Assembly: GCF_002812985.1 (NCBI RefSeq)
Contig: NZ_PGCP01000041.1
Span: 1 to 64,000 of the forward strand
Direction of reading: 5' to 3'
Length of the DNA: 64,000 bases
DNA from: Aeromonas lusitana
GTDB taxonomy: Bacteria > Pseudomonadota > Gammaproteobacteria > Enterobacterales > Aeromonadaceae
Below the pieces are notes generated by a model. That model made no database searches and was not told the DNA's origin. It worked only from the letters and a program-made list of their open reading frames with translations. Every line of letters starts with the position of its first letter. Position 1 is the first letter of the stretch. Of this stretch, positions 29,156-37,921 are shown in pieces. The position numbers and the translations under genes are program-made.

Positions 29156-30478
29156 TCACGCCCGTTCAAACAGCGCCATGGACTCCAGATGACCGGTGTG
29201 AGGGAACATGTCCAGCATGCCCAACCGGGTCAACCGGTAGCCGCTCTTCACCAGCACCTGGCTGTCCCTGGCCAGGGTGACCGGGTTACAGGAGACATAG
29301 ACCACCCGTTTCGGGGAAAGTGCCGCCACGTGGCCCATCACCTCCAGGGCGCCGGGTCTGGCCGGATCCAGCAGCACCAGATCGAAGCCTTCCCTTGCCC
29401 AGGACATACCGACGATGTCACCGCTCAAGTCCGCCTTGTAGAAACGGGCGTTATCGATGCCATTGCGACGGGCGTTCTCTTCCGCACGGGCTACCATGGC
29501 GAGATCCCCCTCGACCCCCACCACCTCGCGGGCCTCCCGGGCCAGCGGCAGGGTGAAGTTGCCGATGCCGCAGAACAGATCCAGCACCTTGTCATCCTTG
29601 GTCGCACCGAGCCAGGAGAGCGCCTGGGCCACCATGCTCTGGTTGATGGGGCCGTTGACCTGAATGAAGTCCCCGGGGGCGAATGCAAGAGACAGGCCAT
29701 CGAGTGAATAGCTCGGCTGGAATTGCTGGTGCAGGGGCTCAATCTGCTCGTCGGCGGCCTGCAGGTAGAGATCGATGCCCTGCGCTTGTGCAAACTCCAC
29801 CAGCATGGCCCTGTCCGTCTCGTTCGGACGGCCGGTGTGGCGCAGCAGCATCATGATGCCCTGCTCGGCCTGAATTAACTCGGCATGGCCCAGCTCACGC
29901 TGGCTCTTGAGGCGATTGAGACAGTCGCGCAGCGGATTGATGAGGGCAGAGAGCGGCTCGGCCAGCACGGGGCAGCCGGTGATCTCCACCAGGTCATTGG
30001 ACTGGCGACGGCGAAAGCCGACCCGGGTACAGCGGCCGTTCTTGTCAAACTTGATGGCCAGACGGCAGACCCGGCGGTAAGAGCGAGACTCGCCGGTCAG
30101 CACGGGTTCGAGGGTCGGAGCCTTGATCTGGCCGAGGCGCTCGAACAGGCTGACCAGCCCGGCCTCCTTGGCGGCCTGCTGATCCGCTTCTGAGAGGTGC
30201 TGGGCGCTGCAACCGCCGCACTCACGATAATGGGCACAGAAAGGGGCGATGCGATTGGCCGCCGGGGTCACTATCTGTTGCAGGGCGCCGTGGGCATATT
30301 GCTTCTTGTCATCGACGATGCGGACCTTGACGCGCTCACCGGGCAGCGCCCCCTCGACGAAGATGGCCTTGCCCTGATGACGGCCGATGCCGACACAGTG
30401 GTGATCCAGACTGTCTATCGTAAATTCAATACGTTGGGGCTGGGTGGATTTCTTTTGGGGCTTGAAAAACTGGGCCAT
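29156..30478 (-). CDS. rlmD: 23S rRNA (uracil-1939-C5)-methyltransferase RlmD
   Basis: 440 residues. A TRAM domain covers about 15-75; the [4Fe-4S] ligands are C81, C87, C90 and C169; the SAM-binding core has VLDLFCGIGNFTLPLA; the catalytic Cys lies in VYVSCNPVTLARD. It methylates U1939 of 23S rRNA. Upstream of relA and divergent from barA, the conserved barA-rlmD-relA-mazG neighbourhood. Confidence 0.96.
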   Translation of the reverse strand: MAQFFKPQKKSTQPQRIEFTIDSLDHHCVGIGRHQGKAIFVEGALPGERVKVRIVDDKKQYAHGALQQIVTPAANRIAPFCAHYRECGGCSAQHLSEADQQAAKEAGLVSLFERLGQIKAPTLEPVLTGESRSYRRVCRLAIKFDKNGRCTRVGFRRRQSNDLVEITGCPVLAEPLSALINPLRDCLNRLKSQRELGHAELIQAEQGIMMLLRHTGRPNETDRAMLVEFAQAQGIDLYLQAADEQIEPLHQQFQPSYSLDGLSLAFAPGDFIQVNGPINQSMVAQALSWLGATKDDKVLDLFCGIGNFTLPLAREAREVVGVEGDLAMVARAEENARRNGIDNARFYKADLSGDIVGMSWAREGFDLVLLDPARPGALEVMGHVAALSPKRVVYVSCNPVTLARDSQVLVKSGYRLTRLGMLDMFPHTGHLESMALFERA

Positions 30479-30554
30479 AAAACTTGGTGCCTATAGGTGG
30501 CTATGTCATGATTGTGGAATCTGCAGCAGGCCATTGTCCCACAAGAATAATAGT

Positions 30555-30633
30555 ATGACCAAATACGGTCTGAGGGCCGCCCTGCAATGACCTTCACCTT
30601 AATGCCAACCCTTATCGTCGGTGGTTTATTAGC
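30555..30633 (+). pseudogene. Remnant of a second barA 5' end
   Basis: 79 bp that align with the first 77 bp of barA and abut its ATG. MTKYGLRA matches MTRYGLRA, and after a 2-nt length difference FTLMPTLIVGGLLA matches FTILPTLIIGGLIA. Most differences are silent or conservative. The first ATG (30555) now opens an 11-codon frame ending at 30590. The copy is frameshifted and cannot make BarA. Confidence 0.85.
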
Positions 30634-33357
30634 ATGACCAGATATGGTCTCAGAGCCAGGGTGCTGGCCTTCACCATCTTGCCCACCCTGATCATCGGCG
30701 GGCTGATAGCCGGTTATTTTACCTTCCACCGTTATCATCAGCTGGAAAGCAGCCTGATCGATCAGGGCATCAACATCATAGAGCCCCTGGCGATCGCCAG
30801 TGAATACGGCATGACCCAGCACAGTCGCGAGTCCCTCAAGCGGCTGATCGGGCTCACCCATCGCAAGAATTCCCCCTTCATCAAGTCCATCGCCGTCTTC
30901 ACCCAGGACAACCAGCTGTTTGTCACCTCCAACTACCACAGGGACTTCGGCCAGCTGCGCCTGCCCGACGGTAGCGCCATTCCGGCCCTGACCAGCGTCT
31001 CCTTCAACGGCGATGACATCATATTGCGCACCCCGATCCAGGCCGAGACCAGCCTGGATGGCTTCCCGCTGCCAAGCGATCTGGAGCCGCCGGTGATCGG
31101 CTACATCTCCATGCAGCTCGCTACCGACAGGGCCATAGTCCTGCAATACCGGGACGCCTTCTTCGCGGTGATCATGGTGCTCATCGGGCTGGCCATCAGT
31201 ACCCTGTTCGGCTTCAGGCTGGTCAAGAGCGTGACCCAGCCCATCACCGATATGGTGCAAGCGGTGCACAGGATCAGGGAGGGGCGGCTCGATACCCGGG
31301 TCAGCGGTCAGCTCACCGGCGAGCTGGACATGCTGAAAAACGGCATCAACGCCATGGCCAAGGCGCTCTCCGAATACCATGAGGAGATGCAGCAGAACAT
31401 AGATCAGGCCACCTCCGACTTGCGCGAGACCCTGGAACAGATAGAGATCCAGAACGTCGAGCTCGACATGGCGAAGAAACGGGCCCAGGAGGCGGCACGG
31501 GTCAAGTCCGAGTTCCTGGCCAACATGTCCCACGAGCTGCGCACCCCGCTCAATGGCGTCATCGGTTTCACCCGCCAGCTGCTCAAGACCAGCCTGACCC
31601 CGAGTCAGACCGACTACATGCAGACCATAGAGAAATCGGCCCGCAACCTGCTCGGCATCATCAACGACATCCTCGATTTTTCGAAACTCGAAGCGGGCAA
31701 GCTGCAGCTGGAGCACATCCCCTTCAGCCTGCGCGACACCCTGAACGAGACCATGCACCTGCTGGGCCCGAGCGCCCACGACAAGCAGCTGGAGCTCTCC
31801 TTGCAGGTGGATGCAGCGGTGCCTGACTACCTCACCGGCGATCCCATGCGTCTGCAACAGGTGCTGACCAACCTCACCGGCAACGCCATCAAGTTCACCG
31901 AGCGCGGCAACGTGGACGTGCGCATCGAGCAGCTCGATGGCAGCACGGGTCACTACAGCGGCAAGAAGGTGCGGCTCAAGGTGCTGATCCGCGACACCGG
32001 TATCGGCATCTCGGAGGAGCAGCAGCGCCAGCTGTTCCAGGCCTTCAACCAGGCCGATTCATCCATCTCCCGCCGCTACGGCGGCACTGGCCTTGGCCTC
32101 GTCATCACCCAGAAGCTGGTGCAGCAGATGGGGGGCCAGATCCGCTTCGAATCCGAGCTCGGCAAGGGCTCTGTCTTCTCCTTCAACCTGGAGCTCGACA
32201 TCTCCCCCCTGCCCCAGACCGACCGGTTGCCGCTAGACAGGATCCAGGGCAAGCGAGTCTGGCTGCTGGAGCCGGATCCCTTCGCCCACGCCTCTCTGCA
32301 CACCCTGCTGGTCGAGTGGCAGCTGGATGTGCACTCCCTCGCCGCCGAGGACGAGTGGCCCGAGATGAGCAGCCAGGACATGGTGATCATCGGCAGCAGC
32401 ACACTGCACACGCCGCAACAGGTGATAACCCGCCTCGACGGCCTGAGTGGTCAGCAGAACACGATCGTGGTACTCAGCAGCCACGAGCCCGCCCTGTATG
32501 ACGCCATGCAGGCCCACGGTGCCCAGCATTGCCTCTCCAAACCCATCAACCATCGCAAGCTGCTGCATGCCCTGCTCTCTCCCGAGGCGACCAAGAGCCT
32601 GCCGCTGCCCGCGCCGACCCAGCGCCAGGTGCAGCAGGTCAAGGTGCTGGCGGTGGATGACAATGCCGCCAACCTCAAGCTCATCGCCGCCATGCTCAAG
32701 GAGATGGTGAGCCAGGTGGTGGTGTGCAAGAACGGCAAGGAGGCGGTCAGCCTGGCCCAGAGCCAGCCGTTCGACATCATCTTCATGGATATACAGATGC
32801 CGATCATGGATGGCATCAGCGCGACCCAGGCGATCCGGCGCAGCTCCCTCAACACCGAGACCCCCATAGTCGCGGTCACCGCCCACGCCATCCCGGGTGA
32901 GCGGGAGCGCCTGATCCGCCAAGGCATGGATGACTATCTGGCCAAGCCCATCGACGAGAGCATGCTGGCCCAGCTCATCACCGACTTCGCCCATCGTCGC
33001 CACCAGAGCCACGGCGATCAGCAGATAGACTGGTCCCTCGCCGTGCGCCAGGCCGCCGGCAAGACGGAGCTGGCCCAGGAGATGCTGCGCATGCTGCTGG
33101 CCAGCTTCGATGAGGTGGAGCCATTGCTGGAGGCGGCGCTGGCGGGTGAGGCCGACGATGCCGAGGTGCTGGCCCAGCTCCATCGCCTCAACGGCGGCTG
33201 CGCCTATTCAGGCGTTCCCGGCCTGCAGCGCCTGCTCTCCCAGCTGGAGCAGCAACTGCGCGACGGCGTGCCGGTGAGCGAGCTGGAGCCCGAGCTGCTG
33301 GAGTTGCAAGATGCGCTGGAGCAGGTGCGCCAGGAGGCCCCTCGCTACCTGAGTTGA
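30634..33357 (+). CDS. barA: Hybrid sensor histidine kinase BarA
   Basis: 907 residues. Two membrane helices (about 10-30 and 175-195) flank a periplasmic sensor; HAMP lies at about 195-250; the phospho-acceptor is H300 in ANMSHELRTPLNGV; the ATPase has NAIKF, DTGIGIS and GGTGLGL. A degenerate receiver covers about 540-650, a true receiver has D719 in FMDIQMP, and a C-terminal HPt has H850 in QLHRLNGGCAYSG. It phosphorylates UvrY, driving the Csr small RNAs. The ribosome-binding site is weak and lies within the upstream remnant of an older barA start. Confidence 0.96.
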   Translation: MTRYGLRARVLAFTILPTLIIGGLIAGYFTFHRYHQLESSLIDQGINIIEPLAIASEYGMTQHSRESLKRLIGLTHRKNSPFIKSIAVFTQDNQLFVTSNYHRDFGQLRLPDGSAIPALTSVSFNGDDIILRTPIQAETSLDGFPLPSDLEPPVIGYISMQLATDRAIVLQYRDAFFAVIMVLIGLAISTLFGFRLVKSVTQPITDMVQAVHRIREGRLDTRVSGQLTGELDMLKNGINAMAKALSEYHEEMQQNIDQATSDLRETLEQIEIQNVELDMAKKRAQEAARVKSEFLANMSHELRTPLNGVIGFTRQLLKTSLTPSQTDYMQTIEKSARNLLGIINDILDFSKLEAGKLQLEHIPFSLRDTLNETMHLLGPSAHDKQLELSLQVDAAVPDYLTGDPMRLQQVLTNLTGNAIKFTERGNVDVRIEQLDGSTGHYSGKKVRLKVLIRDTGIGISEEQQRQLFQAFNQADSSISRRYGGTGLGLVITQKLVQQMGGQIRFESELGKGSVFSFNLELDISPLPQTDRLPLDRIQGKRVWLLEPDPFAHASLHTLLVEWQLDVHSLAAEDEWPEMSSQDMVIIGSSTLHTPQQVITRLDGLSGQQNTIVVLSSHEPALYDAMQAHGAQHCLSKPINHRKLLHALLSPEATKSLPLPAPTQRQVQQVKVLAVDDNAANLKLIAAMLKEMVSQVVVCKNGKEAVSLAQSQPFDIIFMDIQMPIMDGISATQAIRRSSLNTETPIVAVTAHAIPGERERLIRQGMDDYLAKPIDESMLAQLITDFAHRRHQSHGDQQIDWSLAVRQAAGKTELAQEMLRMLLASFDEVEPLLEAALAGEADDAEVLAQLHRLNGGCAYSGVPGLQRLLSQLEQQLRDGVPVSELEPELLELQDALEQVRQEAPRYLS

Positions 33358-33508
33358 GGGGCTTTGACATAAAATAGTGAGTCAGCCGGTGTGGGCCCAT
33401 GACCTTTCGTCTTTGGAGACTGCGCGGGCCGACCCGCTTTTTCTGACGCGATTTTCTGACGAAAAGTCCGGTAAATGGTAAAGTTGCGCCGTTTCTACAG
33501 GAGTCAGC

Positions 33509-33988
33509 ATGACCAACAACGATATTCTGCGCCGTCTGCGCTACGCCCTCACCATCAGCAACGATCAGATGGTCGACATGTTTGCCAAGGGCAACCTGAC
33601 CGTCACCCACGCCCAGCTGCACAGCTGGCTGCTGAAAGAGGCAGAGGATGGGCAAGAGCAAGAGGCGGGCTTTGTGGCCTGCCCGGACGCGGCCCTCAGC
33701 CAGTTCCTCGACGGCTTCATCATTGCGCGCCGTGGCGTGCGTGAAGACGCACCGGCCCAGGTGATCCCGAACCGGATCAACAACAACCTGATCCTGCGCA
33801 AGCTGCGTATCGGCCTGAACTACAAGGAAGAAGACATGCTGGGCACCCTCAAGCTCGCCAACTTCAACCTCTCCAAGTCCGAGCTCAGCGCCCTGTTCCG
33901 CTCCAAGGATCACAAGCACTATCAGGATTGCGGGGATCAGATCCTGCGCAACTTCCTGATCGGCCTCACCGCCAAGCATCGCGCCTGA
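33509..33988 (+). CDS. yehS: DUF1456 family protein YehS
   Basis: 159 residues made of two repeats of the DUF1456 domain: MTNNDILRRLRYALTISNDQMVDMF and NNNLILRKLRIGLNYKEEDML, each followed by a helix-turn-helix-like stretch and a DxxLxxFLxG end. The structure suggests a helical nucleic-acid or protein-binding fold; the function is unknown. CAGGAG precedes the ATG. Close to amiD (3-nt gap), likely cotranscribed. Confidence 0.88.
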   Translation: MTNNDILRRLRYALTISNDQMVDMFAKGNLTVTHAQLHSWLLKEAEDGQEQEAGFVACPDAALSQFLDGFIIARRGVREDAPAQVIPNRINNNLILRKLRIGLNYKEEDMLGTLKLANFNLSKSELSALFRSKDHKHYQDCGDQILRNFLIGLTAKHRA

Positions 33989-33991
33989 GCC

Positions 33992-34858
33992 ATGGACCAG
34001 CGCCGCTCACCGTCAGCCCGCATCAGGATGGCCGGTGAGCTGCGCTGGTCGTTCTGGCTGCTGGTTCTGCTGCTGACCGCCTGTCAGCCCACCCCCTACC
34101 GTCTTGATACCCGCCATGTCAGCGCCAATCAGAATGAGCGCATCGCCTTCCTGATCCTGCACTACACCGACGAAAATGATGCCCACTCCCTGCGCCTGCT
34201 GACCGAGCCCCAGCACAAGGTGAGCGCCCACTATCTGATCCCCCGCGATACCGACCAGAGCCCGCTGCCCGTCTATCAACTGGTGCCGGACAGCCAGCGT
34301 GCCTGGCACGCCGGTCGCAGCCGCTGGCATCAATATGCCGGGCTCAACGCCAGCTCGCTCGGCATAGAGATAGTGAATCTGGGGTACGACGAGAAGGAAG
34401 CCGACCTCCCCGCCCACCTGCGCCACTGGCAGCCCTTCACCCGGGCCCAGATAGCCGCCATAGGGGCGCTGAGCCAATCTCTGGTACAGCGCTACCAGAT
34501 ACCGCCGACCCAGGTGCTGGCCCACAGCGACATAGCCCCCGAGCGCAAGCAGGATCCGGGGCCCCTCTTCCCCTGGCGTGAACTCGCCCTGGACTACGGC
34601 GTCGGCGCCTGGCCGGACGAGGCCAGGGCCGCGGCCCTGCGTCAGTCTCTGCCCGTCTGGGATGCTCGCCAGTGGCAGCAGCAGCTCGCCCGCTACGGCT
34701 ATGGCATTGCGCCCAGCGGCGACTGGGATGAGCAGAGCCACGCCGTACTGCGCGCCTTCCAGCTCCATTTTCGCCCCGCCCTCGTCACTGGCGAACCGGA
34801 CGCCGAGTGCCAGGCCATCTTGATGGCACTGCTGGAGCGTTACTTCCCGAACTCTTAA
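33992..34858 (+). CDS. amiD: N-acetylmuramoyl-L-alanine amidase AmiD (lipoprotein)
   Basis: 288 residues. Lipoprotein signal with LLLTACQP, then amidase_2 (PGRP-like) domain: FLILHYTDEN (zinc His), SAHYLIPRD, RAWHAGRSRWH, SLGIEIVNLGYDE and zinc-site AHSDIAPERKQDPGPLFPW. A C-terminal peptidoglycan-binding helix bundle covers about 225-285. It cleaves muropeptides at the outer membrane. Two diverged copies of its last 27-32 codons follow the stop (34860-35042). Confidence 0.94.
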   Translation: MDQRRSPSARIRMAGELRWSFWLLVLLLTACQPTPYRLDTRHVSANQNERIAFLILHYTDENDAHSLRLLTEPQHKVSAHYLIPRDTDQSPLPVYQLVPDSQRAWHAGRSRWHQYAGLNASSLGIEIVNLGYDEKEADLPAHLRHWQPFTRAQIAAIGALSQSLVQRYQIPPTQVLAHSDIAPERKQDPGPLFPWRELALDYGVGAWPDEARAAALRQSLPVWDARQWQQQLARYGYGIAPSGDWDEQSHAVLRAFQLHFRPALVTGEPDAECQAILMALLERYFPNS

Positions 34859-34859
34859 T

Positions 34860-34955
34860 CACCCCATTCCCACCCTCACCTGCAACAAGCCAGATGCCGA
34901 GTGCCAGCGGATATGCCTGATAGCGCTGCTGGAACCTTACTTCCTGACCCCCTGA
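34860..34955 (+). pseudogene. Remnant of a second amiD 3' end (copy B)
   Basis: Starting one base after the amiD stop, 31 codons align with the amiD C-terminus: TLTCNKPDAECQRICLIALL then EPYFLTP-stop against ALVTGEPDAECQAILMALLE and RYFPNS-stop. The stop codon position matches. It shares with copy C one extra codon absent from the live gene. Confidence 0.85.
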
Positions 34956-34958
34956 ATC

Positions 34959-35042
34959 GCCATCGCCTGCGGTGAGCCGGATGCTAACCGCCAGTGGATA
35001 TATCTGATGGTATGGCTCAAGCGCTACTTCCCGACTGCCTGA
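34959..35042 (+). pseudogene. Remnant of a third amiD 3' end (copy C)
   Basis: 27 codons plus stop, reading AIACGEPDANRQWIYLMV then WLKRYFPTA-stop, the third tandem version of the same gene end. It is more diverged at AEC (ANR) but retains GEPDA and KRYFP exactly. Confidence 0.82.
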
Positions 35043-35060
35043 ATCCCGGCACTGAAAACA

Positions 35061-35090
35061 ACAAGGGACGCCGCGGCGTCCCTTGTTTGT
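35061..35090 (-). terminator. Terminator after pdxJ (bidirectional with amiD)
   Basis: ACAAGGGACGCC, GC, GGCGTCCCTTGT, then TTGT. A 12-bp perfect stem serving the convergent amiD and pdxJ transcripts. Confidence 0.85.
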
Positions 35091-35109
35091 CTCAACCTGC
35101 GAACAGGCA

Positions 35110-35847
35110 TCAGATCCCCTGACGGGCTTCCTGCATCAGCAGACGCATGTCGCTGACCGCCTTGGCCAGGCCGTCGAAGGCGGCGCGGCCTATGATGGCA
35201 TGGCCGATGTTGAGCTCATACAGCTCGGGGATGGCGGCGATGGCCTTGACGTTGTGATAGTGCAGGCCGTGACCGGCGTTGACCTTCAAGCCCTTGCCGG
35301 CGGCATAGGAGGCACCGGCGGCGATGCGCTTGAACTCGGCGTTGCGCTCCGCATCCGTGGTGGCATCGGCGTAGCGGCCGGTGTGGATCTCGATGAAGGG
35401 GGCGCCACTCTCGGCGGCAGCGTCGATCTGCAGCGGATCCGCATCGATAAACAGGGACACCTGGGCACCGACGGCGGCCAGACGGGTCACCGCATCGGTC
35501 ACCTTGGCGAGCTGACCGGCCACGTCCAGACCGCCCTCAGTGGTCACCTCGGTGCGCTTCTCCGGCACCAGGCAAACGAACTGGGGCTGGATGCGGCAGG
35601 CGATGCCGATCATCTCCTCGGTCACCGCCATCTCCAGGTTCATCCTGGTCTGGATGGTCTGGCGCAGGATCTCGACATCGCGATCCGTGATGTGGCGGCG
35701 ATCTTCCCGCAGGTGCACCGTGATGCCATCGGCACCGGCCTGCTCGGCCACGAAGGCGGCCTGTACCGGATCCGGGTACTGGGTGCCGCGGGCATTGCGC
35801 AGGGTGGCGATATGGTCGATGTTCACACCCAGGTAGATCTCGCTCAT
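35110..35847 (-). CDS. pdxJ: Pyridoxine 5'-phosphate synthase
   Basis: 245 residues, TIM barrel joining 1-deoxyxylulose 5-phosphate with aminoacetone phosphate. [67 protein letters not shown] and [11 protein letters not shown] are the active-site loops. Last gene of the rpoE-to-pdxJ block; the usual next gene acpS is not present. Confidence 0.97.
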   Translation of the reverse strand: MSEIYLGVNIDHIATLRNARGTQYPDPVQAAFVAEQAGADGITVHLREDRRHITDRDVEILRQTIQTRMNLEMAVTEEMIGIACRIQPQFVCLVPEKRTEVTTEGGLDVAGQLAKVTDAVTRLAAVGAQVSLFIDADPLQIDAAAESGAPFIEIHTGRYADATTDAERNAEFKRIAAGASYAAGKGLKVNAGHGLHYHNVKAIAAIPELYELNIGHAIIGRAAFDGLAKAVSDMRLLMQEARQGI

Positions 35848-36027
35848 TGCTTACTCCTTGATACAGTTCATCTGTTCGGGCCGGCAACGACGCCGACCTC
35901 GACTGTCCATGGGCCGCCACCTGCCGATATGGGCACTCAGGTGGCAGTGTTATGTGCTTAAATTGATCACTTTACATACGTAAGCGACCACAAAATCAAT
36001 ATAAATAAGCCTGAAACACTGCCTCTG

Positions 36028-36096
36028 CGCTTCAGAAACAGCTCCCGGCTCTTCAACTGGCGTTTGCCGAGACATGAGAGGTTGCAGCGCCAGCCG
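36028..36096 (-). pseudogene. Remnant of a second recO 3' end
   Basis: 69 bp that repeat the last coding part of recO (36122-36187) with a 4-nt insertion: RLALQP, then LGKRQLKSRELFLKR. Long identical runs include AGCTCCCGGCT and GGTTGCAGCGCCAGCC on the plus strand. The remnant has no matching stop. It lies between recO and pdxJ. Confidence 0.82.
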
Positions 36097-36105
36097 ATGT
36101 CAGCC

Positions 36106-36810
36106 TCATGTGCTCGCTCTTCGCTTTAAAAACAGCTCCCGGCTTTTTAATTGCCGCTTGCCGAGATAGGGTTGCAGCGCCAGCCGGCTGAAACGCTTGG
36201 CCGCCTGCAGCAAGGGGGGTGTGTCGAAGCGCCCCTCGGCGAAGGCCAGCAGGTGGGCGCCGAGGAACAGGGTACGGGGATCCGGCGCCCGCTCGCAAGC
36301 GACAAAGCCGAGCTCCCGCTCGAAGCCATACAGCAGGGTTGGCTGGATCGGGGACTCGTCGTCGGCGGCGTATTCGAAGTCCACCGCATAGCCGAGCGCC
36401 TGCAGCAGCAGGAACTCGAAGCGGCGCAGGGGCAGCTCCGGGGTCTCGCCATCCGCCAGGGCCATGATGGCACGGGCATAGGCGTCAAACACCTCGGGGA
36501 AGGGGGTATGGGCTTCGAGCAGGTAGTAGACCAGCTCGTTGAGATAGAGGCCGTAGAACAGCCGATCGCCGCCGAGCCGCAAGGAGTGATCCGGGCACTC
36601 CACTTGGGTGAGGTTCTTGAGATCCCCCTTGCCGCGCCAGGCGATGGTGAGCAGGGAGAAGGGTTGCAGCAGCCCCTTCAGAGAGGAGCGTGGCCCGCGA
36701 GAACCGCGAGCCACCAGGGTAAATCGGCCACTATCCTGGGTGAATACCTCGACCAGCTGGCTGGTCTCCCGATAGGGCCGACTATGGATGACGAAAGCCG
36801 GACTCAGCAA
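36106..36810 (-). CDS. recO: DNA repair protein RecO
   Basis: 234 residues. N-terminal OB fold (AFVIHSRPYRETSQLVEVFT), helical core (YGLYLNELVYYLLE), C-terminal RLALQPYLGKRQLKSREL. It anneals ssDNA and loads RecA with RecR. The only start fitting the family is TTG at 36810; no ATG or GTG lies in frame before an upstream stop. The ERIC-like element ends 15 nt upstream, so it supplies most of the leader. A 3'-end remnant follows downstream. Confidence 0.93.
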   Translation of the reverse strand: MLSPAFVIHSRPYRETSQLVEVFTQDSGRFTLVARGSRGPRSSLKGLLQPFSLLTIAWRGKGDLKNLTQVECPDHSLRLGGDRLFYGLYLNELVYYLLEAHTPFPEVFDAYARAIMALADGETPELPLRRFEFLLLQALGYAVDFEYAADDESPIQPTLLYGFERELGFVACERAPDPRTLFLGAHLLAFAEGRFDTPPLLQAAKRFSRLALQPYLGKRQLKSRELFLKRRAST

Positions 36811-36824
36811 TCCACCATTACCTC

Positions 36825-36961
36825 ACCTGTCCACGCGCAGTCACGAGAGGCCGTCAGCAAGGTAAAGAGCTGCGCAGGAACCGGAGCGTATACATATACG
36901 TGAGGATTCCGAGCAGCACATGAGCCTTGATCATGGCCTCGCAGTAAGCGCGTGCACAGGT
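36825..36961. repeat. ERIC-like 137-bp imperfect palindrome between recO and era
   Basis: The left arm (ACCTGTCCACGCGCAG...GTCAGCAAGG) mirrors the right arm (CCTTGATCAT...GCGCGTGCACAGGT) around a central CGTATACATATACG (36887-36900). The core GGAGCGTATACATATACGTG resembles the ERIC centre (GGAGCTTACATAAGTAAGTG), and CACATG...CTTGA also occurs in ERIC. It fills nearly all of the gap between the recO start and era stop and would be transcribed as a long hairpin. Confidence 0.75.
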
Positions 36962-36963
36962 TC

Positions 36964-37863
36964 TTAGTCATCGCCGTAACCGAGACTACGCAGGGCGCGC
37001 TCGTCATCGGCCCAGCCGGACTTGACCTTGACCCACAGCTCCAGGTGCACCTTGTTCTGGAACAGACGCTCCATGTCGAGGCGCGCCTCTGTGCCGATCG
37101 TCTTGATCTTCTCACCCTTGTTGCCGATGACCATCTTCTTCTGGCCATCGCGCTCCACCAGGATCAGGCCATGGATGTGGTACAGACCGTTCTCTTCCAC
37201 CTTGAAGCGCTCGATCTCCACGGTCACCGAGTAGGGCAGTTCCTCACCGGTGAAACGCATCAGCTTCTCGCGGATGATCTCGGAGGCCATGAAGCGGGAG
37301 GAGCGGTCGGTCACGTAATCTTCCGGGAAGAAGTGGACGTTTTCCGGCAGCAGGTCCTTGGCCCACTCGCGGATCTTCTCCACGTTGGTGCCCTTCTCGG
37401 CGCTGATGGGCAGGATGTGGGCGAAGTTCATCTGCTGACCGAGCCACTCCAGGTGGGGGAGCAGATCTTCCTTCTCCTTGACGTTGTCTATCTTGTTGAC
37501 TGCCAGCACCACGGGGCACTTGAGGTGGCGCAACTTGCCGAGCACCATCTCGTCGTCCTTGGTCCAGTGGGTCCCGTCCACCATGAATACCACCATGGCC
37601 ACGTCCCCGAGGGAGCTGGTGGCGGCACGGTTCATCAGGCGGTTGATGGCACGCTTCTCTTCGATGTGCAGGCCCGGGGTATCCACATAGATGGTCTGAT
37701 AGTTCTCCTCGGTATCAATCCCCAGGATCCGGTGACGGGTGGTCTGGGGTTTCTTCGAGGTGATGCTGACCTTCTGGCCGAGCAGCTTGTTGAGCAGGGT
37801 GGACTTGCCCACGTTGGGGCGGCCCACGATGGCGACAAAGCCGCAATAGGTGGTATCTGTCAT
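36964..37863 (-). CDS. era: Ribosome-assembly GTPase Era
   Basis: 299 residues. G1 [15 protein letters not shown]2 region [10 protein letters not shown]3 VDTPGLHI, G4 NKID, then the C-terminal KH domain ([23 protein letters not shown]) that binds 16S rRNA 3' end. The ATG overlaps the stop of an rnc 3'-end remnant (ATGA), not the stop of live rnc, which lies 59 bp upstream. Confidence 0.98.
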   Translation of the reverse strand: MTDTTYCGFVAIVGRPNVGKSTLLNKLLGQKVSITSKKPQTTRHRILGIDTEENYQTIYVDTPGLHIEEKRAINRLMNRAATSSLGDVAMVVFMVDGTHWTKDDEMVLGKLRHLKCPVVLAVNKIDNVKEKEDLLPHLEWLGQQMNFAHILPISAEKGTNVEKIREWAKDLLPENVHFFPEDYVTDRSSRFMASEIIREKLMRFTGEELPYSVTVEIERFKVEENGLYHIHGLILVERDGQKKMVIGNKGEKIKTIGTEARLDMERLFQNKVHLELWVKVKSGWADDERALRSLGYGDD

Positions 37864-37906
37864 GACAATCTTTCCAATGCTTGTTGTGTTGAAAGACCGC
37901 GGCCTC
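37860..37906 (-). pseudogene. Remnant of a former rnc 3' end fused to the era start
   Basis: Reads ...QQALERLS then TGA, identical in protein to the live RNase III end [11 protein letters not shown], with silent DNA changes (TTGTCATGA against CTGTCGTGA) and an 8-nt insertion. Its stop overlaps the era ATG, the coupling normally made by rnc itself. Confidence 0.85.
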
Positions 37907-37921
37907 TTGCATCAATAGCAG

